Shown one piece after another: positions 36,701 to 44,127 of a DNA stretch of 64,000 nucleotides. Origin of the DNA: Duncaniella muricolitica (lineage in GTDB: Bacteria > Bacteroidota > Bacteroidia > Bacteroidales > Muribaculaceae). The stretch lies in the NCBI GenBank assembly GCA_025808375.1, contig CP061009.1:2108001-2172000 (forward strand). The letters run 5' to 3'. The notes beneath the pieces were generated by a model, which worked only from the letters and a program-made list of their open reading frames with translations, ran no database searches and was not told the origin of the DNA. Every line of letters starts with the position of its first letter. Position 1 is the first letter of the stretch. Made by a program: the position numbers and the translations under genes.

Positions 36701-37102
36701 TCGAGGATACGCCAGAGCAATGACATTGACAGGGCATTCACACTGCTCAAAGCTTCGCCGGACTCACGCACGCTTACCGAGAACGACTATGTAGCCCTTC
36801 GCGAAGTAGTCGAGACGAGAGTCAATGATCCTAAGGCTACAGAATGGTTTGACGGTTATAAGAAGGCTTACCTTGAGCGTGAGATTCTTACAGCCGACGG
36901 TCGGTTGCTACGCGTTGACCGGGTGGTGTGGACTGCTGCCGGCGAACTCCATGTCATAGACTATAAGACAGGTTCGCAGGATCCGCGACGCTATACAAAG
37001 CAGATAAAGGACTACATGCAGTTTTTCCGGTCAATAGGCTATCCTCAGGTGCAGGGTTATCTATATTATCTCGATACAGGTGAAATAATAGAAGTTTCAT
37101 AA
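33785..37102 (+). CDS. AddA-like UvrD-type helicase-nuclease
   Basis: 1105 residues. Walker A YKASAGSGKT is at residues 5-14, motif Ia AMTFTNKATEEMKSRI, Walker B DEFQDTS at about 414, motif V LTVHKSKGLEF at about 765 and motif VI LLYVAFTRAVDELIV near 845. The C-terminal part (about 1030-1100) is a PD-(D/E)XK nuclease (LRVDRVV ... HVIDYKTG). This is the AddA/RecB layout for processing double-strand ends before RecA loading. The AddB partner is not adjacent, which is unusual if they form a pair. It is last in the operon, with a hairpin at 37118-37149. Confidence 0.88.
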   Translation: MINIYKASAGSGKTFTLAREYIKLILGHKDEEGRYVLNRPGSRSGHKAVLAMTFTNKATEEMKSRIIHELAVLAGCEKDWDEPSPYEKDLCATFGCDAARLAVAAKDALLGLLYDFSRFSISTIDSFFQTVLRSFAHEAEVSSNYALELDDEEVITMSVDRLLQSLNHGRPTKQSHEIETWITGYMKSLIEDGSQFTLFNRNGNVQSDLIKFIAKIHNDTFKDNEKRVMDYLNDDSKFHSFCDTVFTRMRRIKAETAAICARSKETIEASKKTKLFNKNVINILEDWSNKGWKKYTNSVLPKTISNVLDDPQQMWTADTRKKGLTDSVVEATVSEAMRSIVNCHNSVTILNVIKENLYQLGLLSSIMELVDHFRRENVTLLLSDTNSLLAKIIGDEDSPFLYEKLGVRFQHYLIDEFQDTSLSQWANMRPLLRESLAYDYDNLVIGDEKQCIYRFRNSDPSLLHNLHAEPWAEGRTIVRGDSVSENTNWRSSADVVRFNNSLFTSIARQWGFEDVYSNVEQQVSSKHVDHRGYVLLSCFDASKEPEEEALWQMAREMRRQLESGYAPGDIAILVRQVRDGEKVIRYLEELRRADPTYPKFDIISDKSLLISHSDAVANVISRLRMLSSVDVTTDPRRKSTREVARIINDYETAFTSGMSPDKALQQAIDMMSKRAAEEDGQNTMLEDASLHGVDLISLVESVINTHVDQRLRESDSVYIAAFMDLLTKFVSQGKADIRSFLQWWDDTGSNMSIAGGSDSRALNILTVHKSKGLEFHCVHIPFGEFTTSGRGDTAWFELPAIEGIPEDIIPPMMPLTISKALSSTPLAEQYEEIKRERMLDQTNLLYVAFTRAVDELIVGVKLSKSVRTEALAPGEIPSVARTIYEGVKGAGASPQMPLAFDADLRLTVGEPTVKKAEKKAKGTAMRPSTSVRMPAYEATSTDSVWENTNVDTDRLNRIQVARERGLILHALMSRIRQSNDIDRAFTLLKASPDSRTLTENDYVALREVVETRVNDPKATEWFDGYKKAYLEREILTADGRLLRVDRVVWTAAGELHVIDYKTGSQDPRRYTKQIKDYMQFFRSIGYPQVQGYLYYLDTGEIIEVS

Positions 37103-37117
37103 CACACATAAAAAATG

Positions 37118-37149
37118 AAATGAGCTGCGACCGAAATCGCAGCTCATTT
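37118..37149 (+). terminator. Terminator of the lipoprotein-SUI1-addA operon
   Basis: AAATGAGCTGCGA and TCGCAGCTCATTT form a perfect 13-bp stem with a 6-base loop, 16 bases after the helicase-nuclease stop. The T-run is short. Confidence 0.75.
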
Positions 37150-37259
37150 ACAACCTCCGCGGTATTCTCATTCGAGCCAATGTGGCTGCCGGAGAGGCTA
37201 CCGTAGATCTTCCCGCCGGTCTCTATATCGTGGGCGGTAAGAAAGTGTATGTTAGATAA
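37146..37259 (+). pseudogene. Remnant of a type IX secretion C-terminal domain
   Basis: The frame reads IYNLRGILIRAN, then VDLPAGLYIVGGKKVYVR and a TAA at 37257-37259. This is the end of a type A type IX sorting domain (the usual form is V-YDLxGR, then LPxGxYIV-xGKKVxVR). An in-frame stop lies about 30 bases upstream and there is no start codon, so only the tail of a secreted-protein gene survives. The second hairpin after it would be that lost gene's terminator. Confidence 0.7.
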
Positions 37260-37291
37260 ACATTCGGAGGAAACAATGAAATAAAATCTCT

Positions 37292-37330
37292 ATCCCCTAT
37301 GTCGGACCTTTATATGCCGGCATAGGGGAT
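37292..37330 (+). terminator. Hairpin after the type IX remnant
   Basis: ATCCCCTATGTCGG and CCGGCATAGGGGAT pair with one G-T, followed by GGTTGTTTTGTTG. A normal rho-independent shape, apparently left behind by the decayed gene. Confidence 0.7.
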
Positions 37331-37420
37331 GGTTGTTTTGTTGAAAATAATTTTACGCCAGGGATAATTATTATATCTCGTATGCCGTTATTTTTATAAG
37401 TGAATTATATTAAAATTTAT

Positions 37421-38521
37421 ATGTATATACACGATAACCGAATCGTAATCACACTTGACGCCGGTGGCACCAATCTTGTGTTTGGAGCCATGCGCGGATG
37501 TGAATATATCACCGAGCCTGTGACCTATCCCTCCAATGCCCATGACCTCGACCTATGTCTCGACACTATGGTCAAGGGATTTCGTGAAGTAATAGATTCG
37601 CTCGATGAGAAACCGGTGGCCATAAGTTTTGCTTTCCCCGGCCCGGCCGACTATCCCAACGGCATTATCGGCGGATATCTGCCCAACTTTCCTTCGTTTC
37701 GCGAAGGTGTGGCCCTCGGCCCGTTTCTTCAGAACGAGTTAGGCCTGCCGGTGTTTATCAATAACGACGGTGACCTTTTTGCCTATGGCGAGGCTCTGTG
37801 TGGTGCGCTTCCGGATGTTAACAAACGTCTGGCCGAGGCCGGCAGTTCGCGCAGATATAAAAACATGCTCGGCTATACTTTCGGCACCGGCTTTGGCATC
37901 GGTATGGTAATCAACGGTGAGCTCAATCGCGGAGATAATTCATGTGTGGAGACTTTCTGTCTGCCTCACAAGACCAAGGAGGGGATTATCACCGAGGAGG
38001 GAGTCTCGGTGCGAGCTATCAAACGTGTTTATGCCGAGGCCTCCGGCGACTTTTCCCACAGCTATGAACCCAAGGAAATCTGCGAGATAGCCGACGGCAA
38101 GCGTGAGGGCAATGTCGATGCCGCCAAGAAGGCATTTGCCGAGTTTGGCGAGACCGCCGGTCATGCCATGGCCATAGCGGCTCAACTCGTGGACGGCATT
38201 ATAGTGATAGGCGGAGGCATCACAGCCGCCCGTCATCATATACTCCCCTCGCTGCTTGAAGTATTGCGCTCGAGCTATGTCACACTCGGGGGTGACAAGG
38301 TGAAACGTGTGCAGATGGAGGTGCTTGACCTCGACAATCCGGCCGAATTTGAGACCTTTGTACGGGGCAACAAACGTTCGCTCACTGTGCGCGGCACCAA
38401 CCTCACTGTCGAGTATGATGACATGAAGCGCATCGGTGTCACGTTCTCCCGCCTCGGAGCCAGTCGTGCCATCTCGGCCGGAGCCTATGCCTTCGCGCTA
38501 TCTCAGCTCGACAAGGCCTGA
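37421..38521 (+). CDS. ROK family protein (sugar kinase-like)
   Basis: 366 residues from ATG 37421; a GTG seven codons earlier is also in frame. It has no helix-turn-helix, so it is of the kinase type rather than a repressor. The phosphate loop DAGGTNLVFG is at about residues 14-23, FAFPGPADYPNGIIGGYLPNF in the middle, NNDGDLFAYGE (catalytic Asp), and GYTFGTGFGIGMVINGEL. The classic ROK zinc motif (CxCGxxGCxE) is missing, replaced by CVETFCLPHK. It probably phosphorylates a hexose or amino sugar; the substrate is unknown. Confidence 0.83.
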   Translation: MYIHDNRIVITLDAGGTNLVFGAMRGCEYITEPVTYPSNAHDLDLCLDTMVKGFREVIDSLDEKPVAISFAFPGPADYPNGIIGGYLPNFPSFREGVALGPFLQNELGLPVFINNDGDLFAYGEALCGALPDVNKRLAEAGSSRRYKNMLGYTFGTGFGIGMVINGELNRGDNSCVETFCLPHKTKEGIITEEGVSVRAIKRVYAEASGDFSHSYEPKEICEIADGKREGNVDAAKKAFAEFGETAGHAMAIAAQLVDGIIVIGGGITAARHHILPSLLEVLRSSYVTLGGDKVKRVQMEVLDLDNPAEFETFVRGNKRSLTVRGTNLTVEYDDMKRIGVTFSRLGASRAISAGAYAFALSQLDKA

Positions 38522-38536
38522 TAAAATTAAGAGCCT

Positions 38537-38635
38537 CAAAAGGACAAAAGAAACATAAGTTTTTTAGCTTAACATGTGTTATATCCGTCATATGACATGT
38601 GAAAAGTAAAAAACTTATGTTTCTTTTGTCCTTTT
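38537..38635 (+). terminator. Long hairpin terminator after the ROK gene
   Basis: The arm from 38537 (CAAAAGGACAAAAGAAACAT, then AAGTTTTTT) pairs with 38607-38635 across 29 bp. The loop of about 41 bases itself carries an inner ACATGT palindrome. It is much longer than an ordinary terminator stem. Confidence 0.7.
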
Positions 38636-38658
38636 GAATCTTTTGTGTCCAATCTCTG

Positions 38659-38690
38659 TTTGCATAACGCTGAAGAATTTTATAATTTTG
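38659..38690 (+). promoter_or_regulatory. Promoter of the hydrolase-murF-ddl operon
   Basis: TTTG at 38659-38662, exactly 20 bases, TAATTTTG at 38683-38690: a full match to the Bacteroides consensus. Transcription should start near 38694, about 47 bases before ATG 38741. Confidence 0.65.
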
Positions 38691-38740
38691 TACGTTATTT
38701 TTAAGGCGCGTCGCCAATCGGTGCGCCATGCGTTATATAA

Positions 38741-39556
38741 ATGGACAAGGACATTACTATCCGCGGCTTGCAGTTGCACTACACCGACAATGGTGACGGC
38801 CAACGCGTCATAATCCTCATGCATGGATGGGGATGCGACCATTCCACGCTTGCATCGGTCGAGCGTACAGCCTTGCAGGCCGGCTACAGGGTTATAAATG
38901 TCGACTTTCCGGGTTTCGGCCGGTCGCAGGAGCCGGCCGAAGTGTGGGGTGTCGATGACTATACCCGCCTGATGGAGCAGTTTATCTCTACTCTCGGCAT
39001 AAAACGACCCACGCTTCTCGGACATTCGTTCGGCGGACGTGTGGGCATACTTTACGCCTCGCGTCACGATGACGTCGAGGCCTTGATACTTGTTGATGCT
39101 GCCGGCATCAAGCCTCACCGCACGCTGAAATATTATTGGAAAGTCTATACTTTCAAGGCAATGAAGCGGCTGATGTATCTTGTGTATGGCCGCGAGGAGG
39201 CCGAGCGGCGACTTGACGCCCGTCGAGCCAATGCCGGCTCAAGCGACTATGCCTCGGCTTCGCCTATGATGCGTCGCATACTCTCGCGAGTAGTCAATGA
39301 GGATCTTACCGACAGGCTCGCGCTCATCAAGGCTCCCACGCTTCTGGTGTGGGGCGAAAATGACACGGCTACACCGATTGCCGACGCTCGTAAAATGGAG
39401 CGACTGATACCCGGGGCCGGGCTCGTGTCGTTTGCGGGATGCGGCCATTACAGTTTTCTTGACAATCCCGGACAGTTTGCCGCGGTGCTCCGCAGTTTTC
39501 TCGACTCGCTAAAAAAAATAATTTTATCACCATATACATTCAAAATTAAGGAATGA
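38741..39556 (+). CDS. Alpha/beta hydrolase
   Basis: 271 residues. Oxyanion HGWGCDHS is at about residues 28-35, nucleophile elbow GHSFGG (Ser 96), acid in VWGENDTATPIADA, and catalytic His in GCGHYSFLDNPGQF (near 245). No signal peptide. The substrate is unknown. The ATG of the membrane-anchored MurF overlaps its stop (ATGA), so a role in precursor or lipid turnover linked to cell wall synthesis is possible but inferred. Confidence 0.88.
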   Translation: MDKDITIRGLQLHYTDNGDGQRVIILMHGWGCDHSTLASVERTALQAGYRVINVDFPGFGRSQEPAEVWGVDDYTRLMEQFISTLGIKRPTLLGHSFGGRVGILYASRHDDVEALILVDAAGIKPHRTLKYYWKVYTFKAMKRLMYLVYGREEAERRLDARRANAGSSDYASASPMMRRILSRVVNEDLTDRLALIKAPTLLVWGENDTATPIADARKMERLIPGAGLVSFAGCGHYSFLDNPGQFAAVLRSFLDSLKKIILSPYTFKIKE

Positions 39557-41136
39557 TACTAAGTATACTTGCCACGCTTCTGGCCGTATGGTGTTACGTC
39601 GTCGAGTTTCGCCGTGACCTCATGATGCTTCAGCAAAATTCTTATCGCAACGAACGTTATAACCGTTGGCTGCATGCATCGCAGGACACCACTTCGGTGA
39701 TGCGCCTGGTGAGCGGGGCCGTAGTGCTCGCGTCAATGTCGACACTTTCGGTGCCTTTTGTGGGAATGATTCTTATCACTGTTGTGTCGCTGGTCAACAT
39801 CGTGACACTCTCGCGACGTAAATATAAGAAACCGCTTGTGATGACGCAGCGTGCATGGCGCATACTTTTGACCATGCTTGTGCTCTCGTTTGTCGTTGTG
39901 GTGCCGGCTGCTGTCATCGGTCTGCGCGTCGGCCACGCATTGGAGTATGCCGCTATAGCCGCTCTTCTTGTCTATTGTTTCTCTCATTTGTTTGCCTTTG
40001 CGGCCAACTGGCTGTTGCGTCCGGTCGAGAAACATATCAATGACCGTTATTATCGCGATGCCGAGCGAATACTCCGTTCCATGCCCGACCTTAAGATTGT
40101 CGGCATTACAGGCAGCTATGGCAAGACAAGTACCAAACATTATCTCAACCGTATACTCTCCGAGCACTTTGATGTGATGATGACTCCCGGCAGTTACAAC
40201 ACGACAATGGGTGTAATTCGTACTGTGCGCGAATATCTCAAGCCTTACAACGAAGTGTTTATAGTCGAAATGGGGGCCAAGCAGATCGGTGATATAAAGG
40301 AGATATGCGACCTGGTGCACCCCACGGTCGGCATCGTCACAGCCGTCGGCGAGCAGCATCTCGAGTCGTTCGGCTCGATTGAGAATGTGCAGCGCACCAA
40401 GTTTGAACTCGTTGACGCTCTCCCTTCCGACGGCCTTGCTGTGGTCAACGATGATTTCCCCTACGTAGCCTCGCGCTGGGTCGACAATGTGGAGTGTGTG
40501 CGTTATGCAGTATCGTCTGTCGACAATGCCGGATATATCGCTACAGACATCACTTATTCACCTTCGGGCACCCATTTTACAGTCAAAGGCCCCGACGGGC
40601 TTGCCGAGGAGTTTGACACTCGTCTGGTGGGTGAGTGCAATGTGAGCAATCTGCTTGCTGCAATCATCGTAGCCTTGCGCCTTGGCGTGCCTGTCGACAA
40701 GATACGTTATGCAGTGTCGCGTATCGACCAGGTGGAGCACCGCCTGAGCATGAAGCGTACGCCGGGAGGCGTTACCATTATCGACGATGCGTTCAATTCC
40801 AATCCCACCGGTTCGCGTATGGCTCTTGACGTGCTTGCCATGATGACCGGAGGCCGACGTATCATCGTGACCCCTGGGATGATAGAGCTTGGGGAACGTC
40901 AGGAAGAACTCAACCGTGAGTTTGGCCGAAAGATTGCCGTGTCGGCAGATATTGCCATCGTGGTCGGCGAATACAACCGTGATGCCATAGTCTCCGGCAT
41001 AGAGTCGGTTGAGACGCGCACTGCCGAGGTGCATACAGTAGCAACGTTTGCCGAGTCACAACGCCTTCTCTCCGGCATGTTGCGTGCAGGTGACACCGTG
41101 CTCTACGAGAACGACCTGCCTGATACGTTCAAGTAA
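39553..41136 (+). CDS. murF: MurF-like ligase with N-terminal membrane segment
   Basis: 527 residues. The first 160 or so carry about four hydrophobic helices (ILSILATLLAVWCYVVEF, VSGAVVLASM-, LLTMLVLSFVVVVPAAVIGL, LEYAAIAALLVYCF), absent from ordinary MurF. The Mur ligase core follows, with P-loop GITGSYGKTSTKHYL near residue 180, GSYNTTMGV, EMGAKQIGDI and NSNPTGSRMALDVL. MurF adds D-Ala-D-Ala to UDP-MurNAc-tripeptide. It is followed by ddl, which makes D-Ala-D-Ala, which supports the MurF call. It might be a second, specialised copy. Confidence 0.8.
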   Translation: MILSILATLLAVWCYVVEFRRDLMMLQQNSYRNERYNRWLHASQDTTSVMRLVSGAVVLASMSTLSVPFVGMILITVVSLVNIVTLSRRKYKKPLVMTQRAWRILLTMLVLSFVVVVPAAVIGLRVGHALEYAAIAALLVYCFSHLFAFAANWLLRPVEKHINDRYYRDAERILRSMPDLKIVGITGSYGKTSTKHYLNRILSEHFDVMMTPGSYNTTMGVIRTVREYLKPYNEVFIVEMGAKQIGDIKEICDLVHPTVGIVTAVGEQHLESFGSIENVQRTKFELVDALPSDGLAVVNDDFPYVASRWVDNVECVRYAVSSVDNAGYIATDITYSPSGTHFTVKGPDGLAEEFDTRLVGECNVSNLLAAIIVALRLGVPVDKIRYAVSRIDQVEHRLSMKRTPGGVTIIDDAFNSNPTGSRMALDVLAMMTGGRRIIVTPGMIELGERQEELNREFGRKIAVSADIAIVVGEYNRDAIVSGIESVETRTAEVHTVATFAESQRLLSGMLRAGDTVLYENDLPDTFK

Positions 41137-41222
41137 TCGAGGACTAAGAGTGTAAAGTTAAAGTATAGGTCGGAGAGGAGATAATATCTCGTCCCGATCT
41201 TCAAAAAAACAATATAATAAAG

Positions 41223-42398
41223 ATGAAAACCAACATCGGAGTATTTTTCGGAGGACGCTCCACCGAACATGAGATTTCCGTAATATCGGCTTCGCAGGCC
41301 ATGCATGCCATCAACCGCGAGAAGTATGACGTGACACCTATATATATATCCAAGCAGGGGCGTTTCTATACAGGCGACGCGCTTTTTGATGTTGCCAACT
41401 ATCGCGATATCCCAGCATTGCTAGCCAAGTGCACGCAGGTGTATATGGAACCATCTTATGGTGACTACAACCTCTATCGTGTCAAGAAGCCCATGTTTGG
41501 CTCGGCTGTGCTTACCACTCTTGATGTGGTTATCCCCGTGCTTCATGGCTCTAATGTCGAGGATGGCATCTTTGAAGGTGTGCTCGAGACCATCGGCATC
41601 CCCTATGCCGGATGCAATACGCTCGCAAGTGCCAATGGCATGGACAAAATCACAATGAAGATGATACTTCGCGAGTGTGGAGTGCCGGTGATTGACTATG
41701 TATGGTTTACTGACAAAGAGTGGTTTAAAAAACGTGATGAAATCATCGCAAAAATCGAGGATAAAATCGGCTATCCCGTCATTGTAAAGCCCGCCAATCT
41801 TGGTTCGAGCGTTGGCATAGGTCGTGCAGCCGACCGCCGTCAGCTCATAGACAAGATAGAAGAGGCTGAGAAATATTCTTCTCGCCTGATTGTAGAACAT
41901 ATGGTTGACAATCTCAAGGAAATCAACTGCTCGGTACTTGGTGACTGCGACGAATATCAGGCTTCGGTGCTTGAGGAGCCCATCAAGAGTGCCGAAATCC
42001 TGTCATACGAGGATAAATACATGGGTGGTACCAAGGGCGCGAAAGGCATGCAGGCCTCACAAAAGCGTATCCCTGCCGATCTGCCCAAAGAGATGACCGA
42101 ACGCATACAGTTTCTTGCCGGCGAGACATTCCGTGTGCTCGGATGTCATGGTGTGAGCCGCATCGACTTTATTATAGACGATGACACCCAAGAGATATTT
42201 GTCAATGAAATCAACACCATTCCCGGCTCGCTGTCATTTTATCTCTGGGAGGCTACAGGCCTGAAGTTTGACCAACTGATGGACCGTCTCGTCAAGCTCG
42301 CCCTGAAACGCAGCCGCGAACAGGGTCAGAAGACTGTGAGCTATGACCAGAATATCTTCTCTCTATCAGGTGGAGTAAAAGGCGGCAAGCTTAAATGA
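41223..42398 (+). CDS. ddl: D-alanine--D-alanine ligase
   Basis: 391 residues. The N-terminal MKTNIGVFFGGRSTEHEISVISASQAM and the ATP-grasp core (GYPVIVKPANLGSSVGIG, DEYQASVLEEPI, CHGVSRIDFIIDDDTQEIFVNEINTIPGSLSFYLWEATG) are characteristic. It joins two D-alanines for the peptidoglycan stem. It is the last gene of the operon, 86 bases after murF, with a bidirectional hairpin beyond its stop. Confidence 0.93.
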   Translation: MKTNIGVFFGGRSTEHEISVISASQAMHAINREKYDVTPIYISKQGRFYTGDALFDVANYRDIPALLAKCTQVYMEPSYGDYNLYRVKKPMFGSAVLTTLDVVIPVLHGSNVEDGIFEGVLETIGIPYAGCNTLASANGMDKITMKMILRECGVPVIDYVWFTDKEWFKKRDEIIAKIEDKIGYPVIVKPANLGSSVGIGRAADRRQLIDKIEEAEKYSSRLIVEHMVDNLKEINCSVLGDCDEYQASVLEEPIKSAEILSYEDKYMGGTKGAKGMQASQKRIPADLPKEMTERIQFLAGETFRVLGCHGVSRIDFIIDDDTQEIFVNEINTIPGSLSFYLWEATGLKFDQLMDRLVKLALKRSREQGQKTVSYDQNIFSLSGGVKGGKLK

Positions 42399-42403
42399 AC
42401 CGG

Positions 42404-42432
42404 TTGACAGGTATTTTTAAAATGCCTGTCAA
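42404..42432. terminator. Bidirectional terminator between ddl and rlmH
   Basis: TTGACAGGTATTTT and AAAATGCCTGTCAA pair over 14 bp around a single base. T-runs are present on both strands, and the 3' arm overlaps the rlmH stop codon. It serves the two convergent genes. Confidence 0.75.
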
Positions 42433-42902
42433 TCATGATGGTATGGCTCGCCGCGGAGAATTGTCATGGCTCGATACACCTGCTCGGTGAAAAACAGTCT
42501 CACCATCTCGTGGGTAAATGTCATGCGTGAGAGCGATAGTTTGCTGTCGGCTCTGCCATACACCTCCTGCGAGAAGCCGTAAGGGCCTCCGATTACAAAT
42601 ACAAGTCGTTTCAGACCCTGAGTCATGCGGCTGTCAATCATCGAGGCAAATTCGCGCGAAGTCATCTCACGACCGCGTTCGTCGAGCAGACACACATGGT
42701 CGCCGGGTTGCAGCATACTCATGATGCCGGCACCTTCGCGCTGTTTCTGCATCTCCTCGGTGAGCCCGCGGGTCGACTTCAGGTCGGGCACAGTTAATAT
42801 CTCCATAGGAGCGTATCGGTTGATACGCTTCACAAACTCGCCTATGGCATCAGCAATATATTTTGTGGATGTCTTACCCACAGTTATCAATACGATTTTC
42901 AC
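42429..42902 (-). CDS. rlmH: 23S rRNA (pseudouridine-1915-N3) methyltransferase
   Basis: 157 residues, the standard RlmH length, from a GTG at 42902 (KIVLITVGKTSTKYI). SPOUT-fold signatures are LDERGREMTSREFA, FVIGGPYGFSQEVYGRAD and LSLSRMTFTHEMVRLFFTEQVYRAMTILRGEPYHH. It methylates pseudouridine in helix 69 of 23S rRNA using SAM. A long upstream in-frame extension antisense to nadC is rejected. The start codon lies 21 bases from the divergent nadC start, and a -7 box touches it. Confidence 0.93.
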   Translation of the reverse strand: MKIVLITVGKTSTKYIADAIGEFVKRINRYAPMEILTVPDLKSTRGLTEEMQKQREGAGIMSMLQPGDHVCLLDERGREMTSREFASMIDSRMTQGLKRLVFVIGGPYGFSQEVYGRADSKLSLSRMTFTHEMVRLFFTEQVYRAMTILRGEPYHHD

Positions 42903-42906
42903 AACG

Positions 42907-42914
42907 CAAAGATA
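42907..42914 (-). promoter_or_regulatory. -7 box abutting the rlmH start
   Basis: Minus-strand TATCTTTG followed by C, then the GTG four bases after the box. TTTG occurs upstream at 42934-42931, with 16 rather than 20 bases between. If used, the transcript would be leaderless. Confidence 0.4.
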
Positions 42915-42923
42915 CGAATAAAA

Positions 42924-43772
42924 ATGAAAACAAAAGACCAACTTATCGACGACCTTCTCACTCTCGCATTTGCTGAGGATGTAGGTGACGGTGATCACAC
43001 CACACTCAGCACCATTCCCGACACTGAGCGCGGCACTCAGCGTCTCATCATCAAGGAGGAGGGCATCCTCGCCGGAGTGGAGATGGCCCGCAAGGTGTTT
43101 GAGAAATTCGACCCCGAACTCAAGATGACCGTGTATATCAACGACGGAGCTCATGTAAAGCCCGGCGATGTGGCCTTTGAGGTAGAGGGTAAGGTGCGCT
43201 CGCTTCTGCAGACCGAGCGCGTGATGCTCAACATCATGCAGCGCATGAGCGGTATAGCTACCGTAACCGACAAATATCAGCAGCGTCTCGAGGGACTGAA
43301 GACCAAGGTGCTTGATACGCGTAAGACCACCCCGGGACTTCGTATGCTTGAGAAGGAGGCTGTGCGCATAGGCGGAGGTTGCAACCATCGCATAGGTCTT
43401 TTTGACATGATACTTATCAAGGACAATCATGTAGACTTTGCCGGAGGCATCACTCAGGCTGTCAATGCGGCCAAAGAGTATTGCAAGGCCAAGGGTAAAG
43501 ATCTCAAGATTGAAGTGGAAGTGCGAAATACAGATGAAATCAATGAGGCTCTCGCAGCCGGAGTCGACCGCATCATGCTCGACAATTTCACGCCCGAACG
43601 CACCCGCGAGGCTGTGAAGCTCATCAACGGACGTACAGAGGTCGAGTCGTCAGGTGGTATTACCATCGATACACTCCGAGCTTATGGCGAGTGTGGCGTC
43701 GACTTCATATCGGTCGGTGCGCTCACACATTCGGTCAAAGGTCTTGACATGAGCTTCAAGGCTGTCAAATAA
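42924..43772 (+). CDS. nadC: Nicotinate-nucleotide pyrophosphorylase (carboxylating)
   Basis: 282 residues. It makes nicotinate mononucleotide from quinolinate and PRPP in NAD synthesis. The start MKTKDQLIDDLLTLAFAEDVGDGDHTTLSTIP, then MQRMSGIATVTDKY, the active site TRKTTPGLRMLEKEAVRIGGGCNHRIGLFDMILIKDNH and VESSGGITIDTLRAYGECGVDFISVGALTHSV, are all typical of NadC. nadA and nadB are not nearby. A hairpin terminator lies at 43800-43834. Confidence 0.95.
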   Translation: MKTKDQLIDDLLTLAFAEDVGDGDHTTLSTIPDTERGTQRLIIKEEGILAGVEMARKVFEKFDPELKMTVYINDGAHVKPGDVAFEVEGKVRSLLQTERVMLNIMQRMSGIATVTDKYQQRLEGLKTKVLDTRKTTPGLRMLEKEAVRIGGGCNHRIGLFDMILIKDNHVDFAGGITQAVNAAKEYCKAKGKDLKIEVEVRNTDEINEALAAGVDRIMLDNFTPERTREAVKLINGRTEVESSGGITIDTLRAYGECGVDFISVGALTHSVKGLDMSFKAVK

Positions 43773-44127
43773 TTGTTTGAGATGCTTCGATGAAACAACA
43801 GCCCCCGGCGGTAGGTATGCTATCTCCGGGGGCTTGCATTCTTCGTACTTAACGTCGTGGATGAATGCCGGTGGTATAAAAAATTATACCCAATAAATGT
43901 GCTTCTATATTAAGTTGTAGGATGTAAATGCGTTTTTATGTATACAACTTTATTGATTTGGAAATAATATATTATTAAGTTTGGTCATTGCAAATATACA
44001 ATAAAAATTACCCCCCCAAAAAAAAAATAATTAACGCTTGTTTGCAAAATCCGGGCAAGATGAAATGTATTTTAACTTTTTATCAGATGCCGGTTGAGCA
44101 AAACACGCGCACCGATTGTTTAGATGT
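43773..44127. other. Gene-free stretch between nadC and the second hydrolase
   Basis: About 355 bases containing the nadC terminator at 43800-43834, AT-rich filler, and a C7-A10 run at 44011-44027. No small gene or structured RNA is recognisable. Confidence 0.65.
43800..43834 (+). terminator. Hairpin after nadC
   Basis: AGCCCCCGG and CCGGGGGCT form a 9-bp GC-only stem around a 17-base loop, 28 bases beyond the nadC stop. The T-run is weak. Confidence 0.65.

Larger units (their letters stand above)
37103..37420. other. Gene-free stretch between the helicase-nuclease and ROK genes
   Basis: About 318 bases holding, in order, the terminator at 37118-37149, the type IX C-terminal-domain remnant at 37146-37259, a second hairpin at 37292-37330, and an AT-rich stretch before ATG 37421. 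No intact gene is seen. Confidence 0.7.

Noticed and set aside
42903..43430. Upstream extension of rlmH to a 333-residue protein
   Set aside because: The extension is antisense to nadC, and RlmH proteins are about 157 residues; GTG 42902 gives exactly that.
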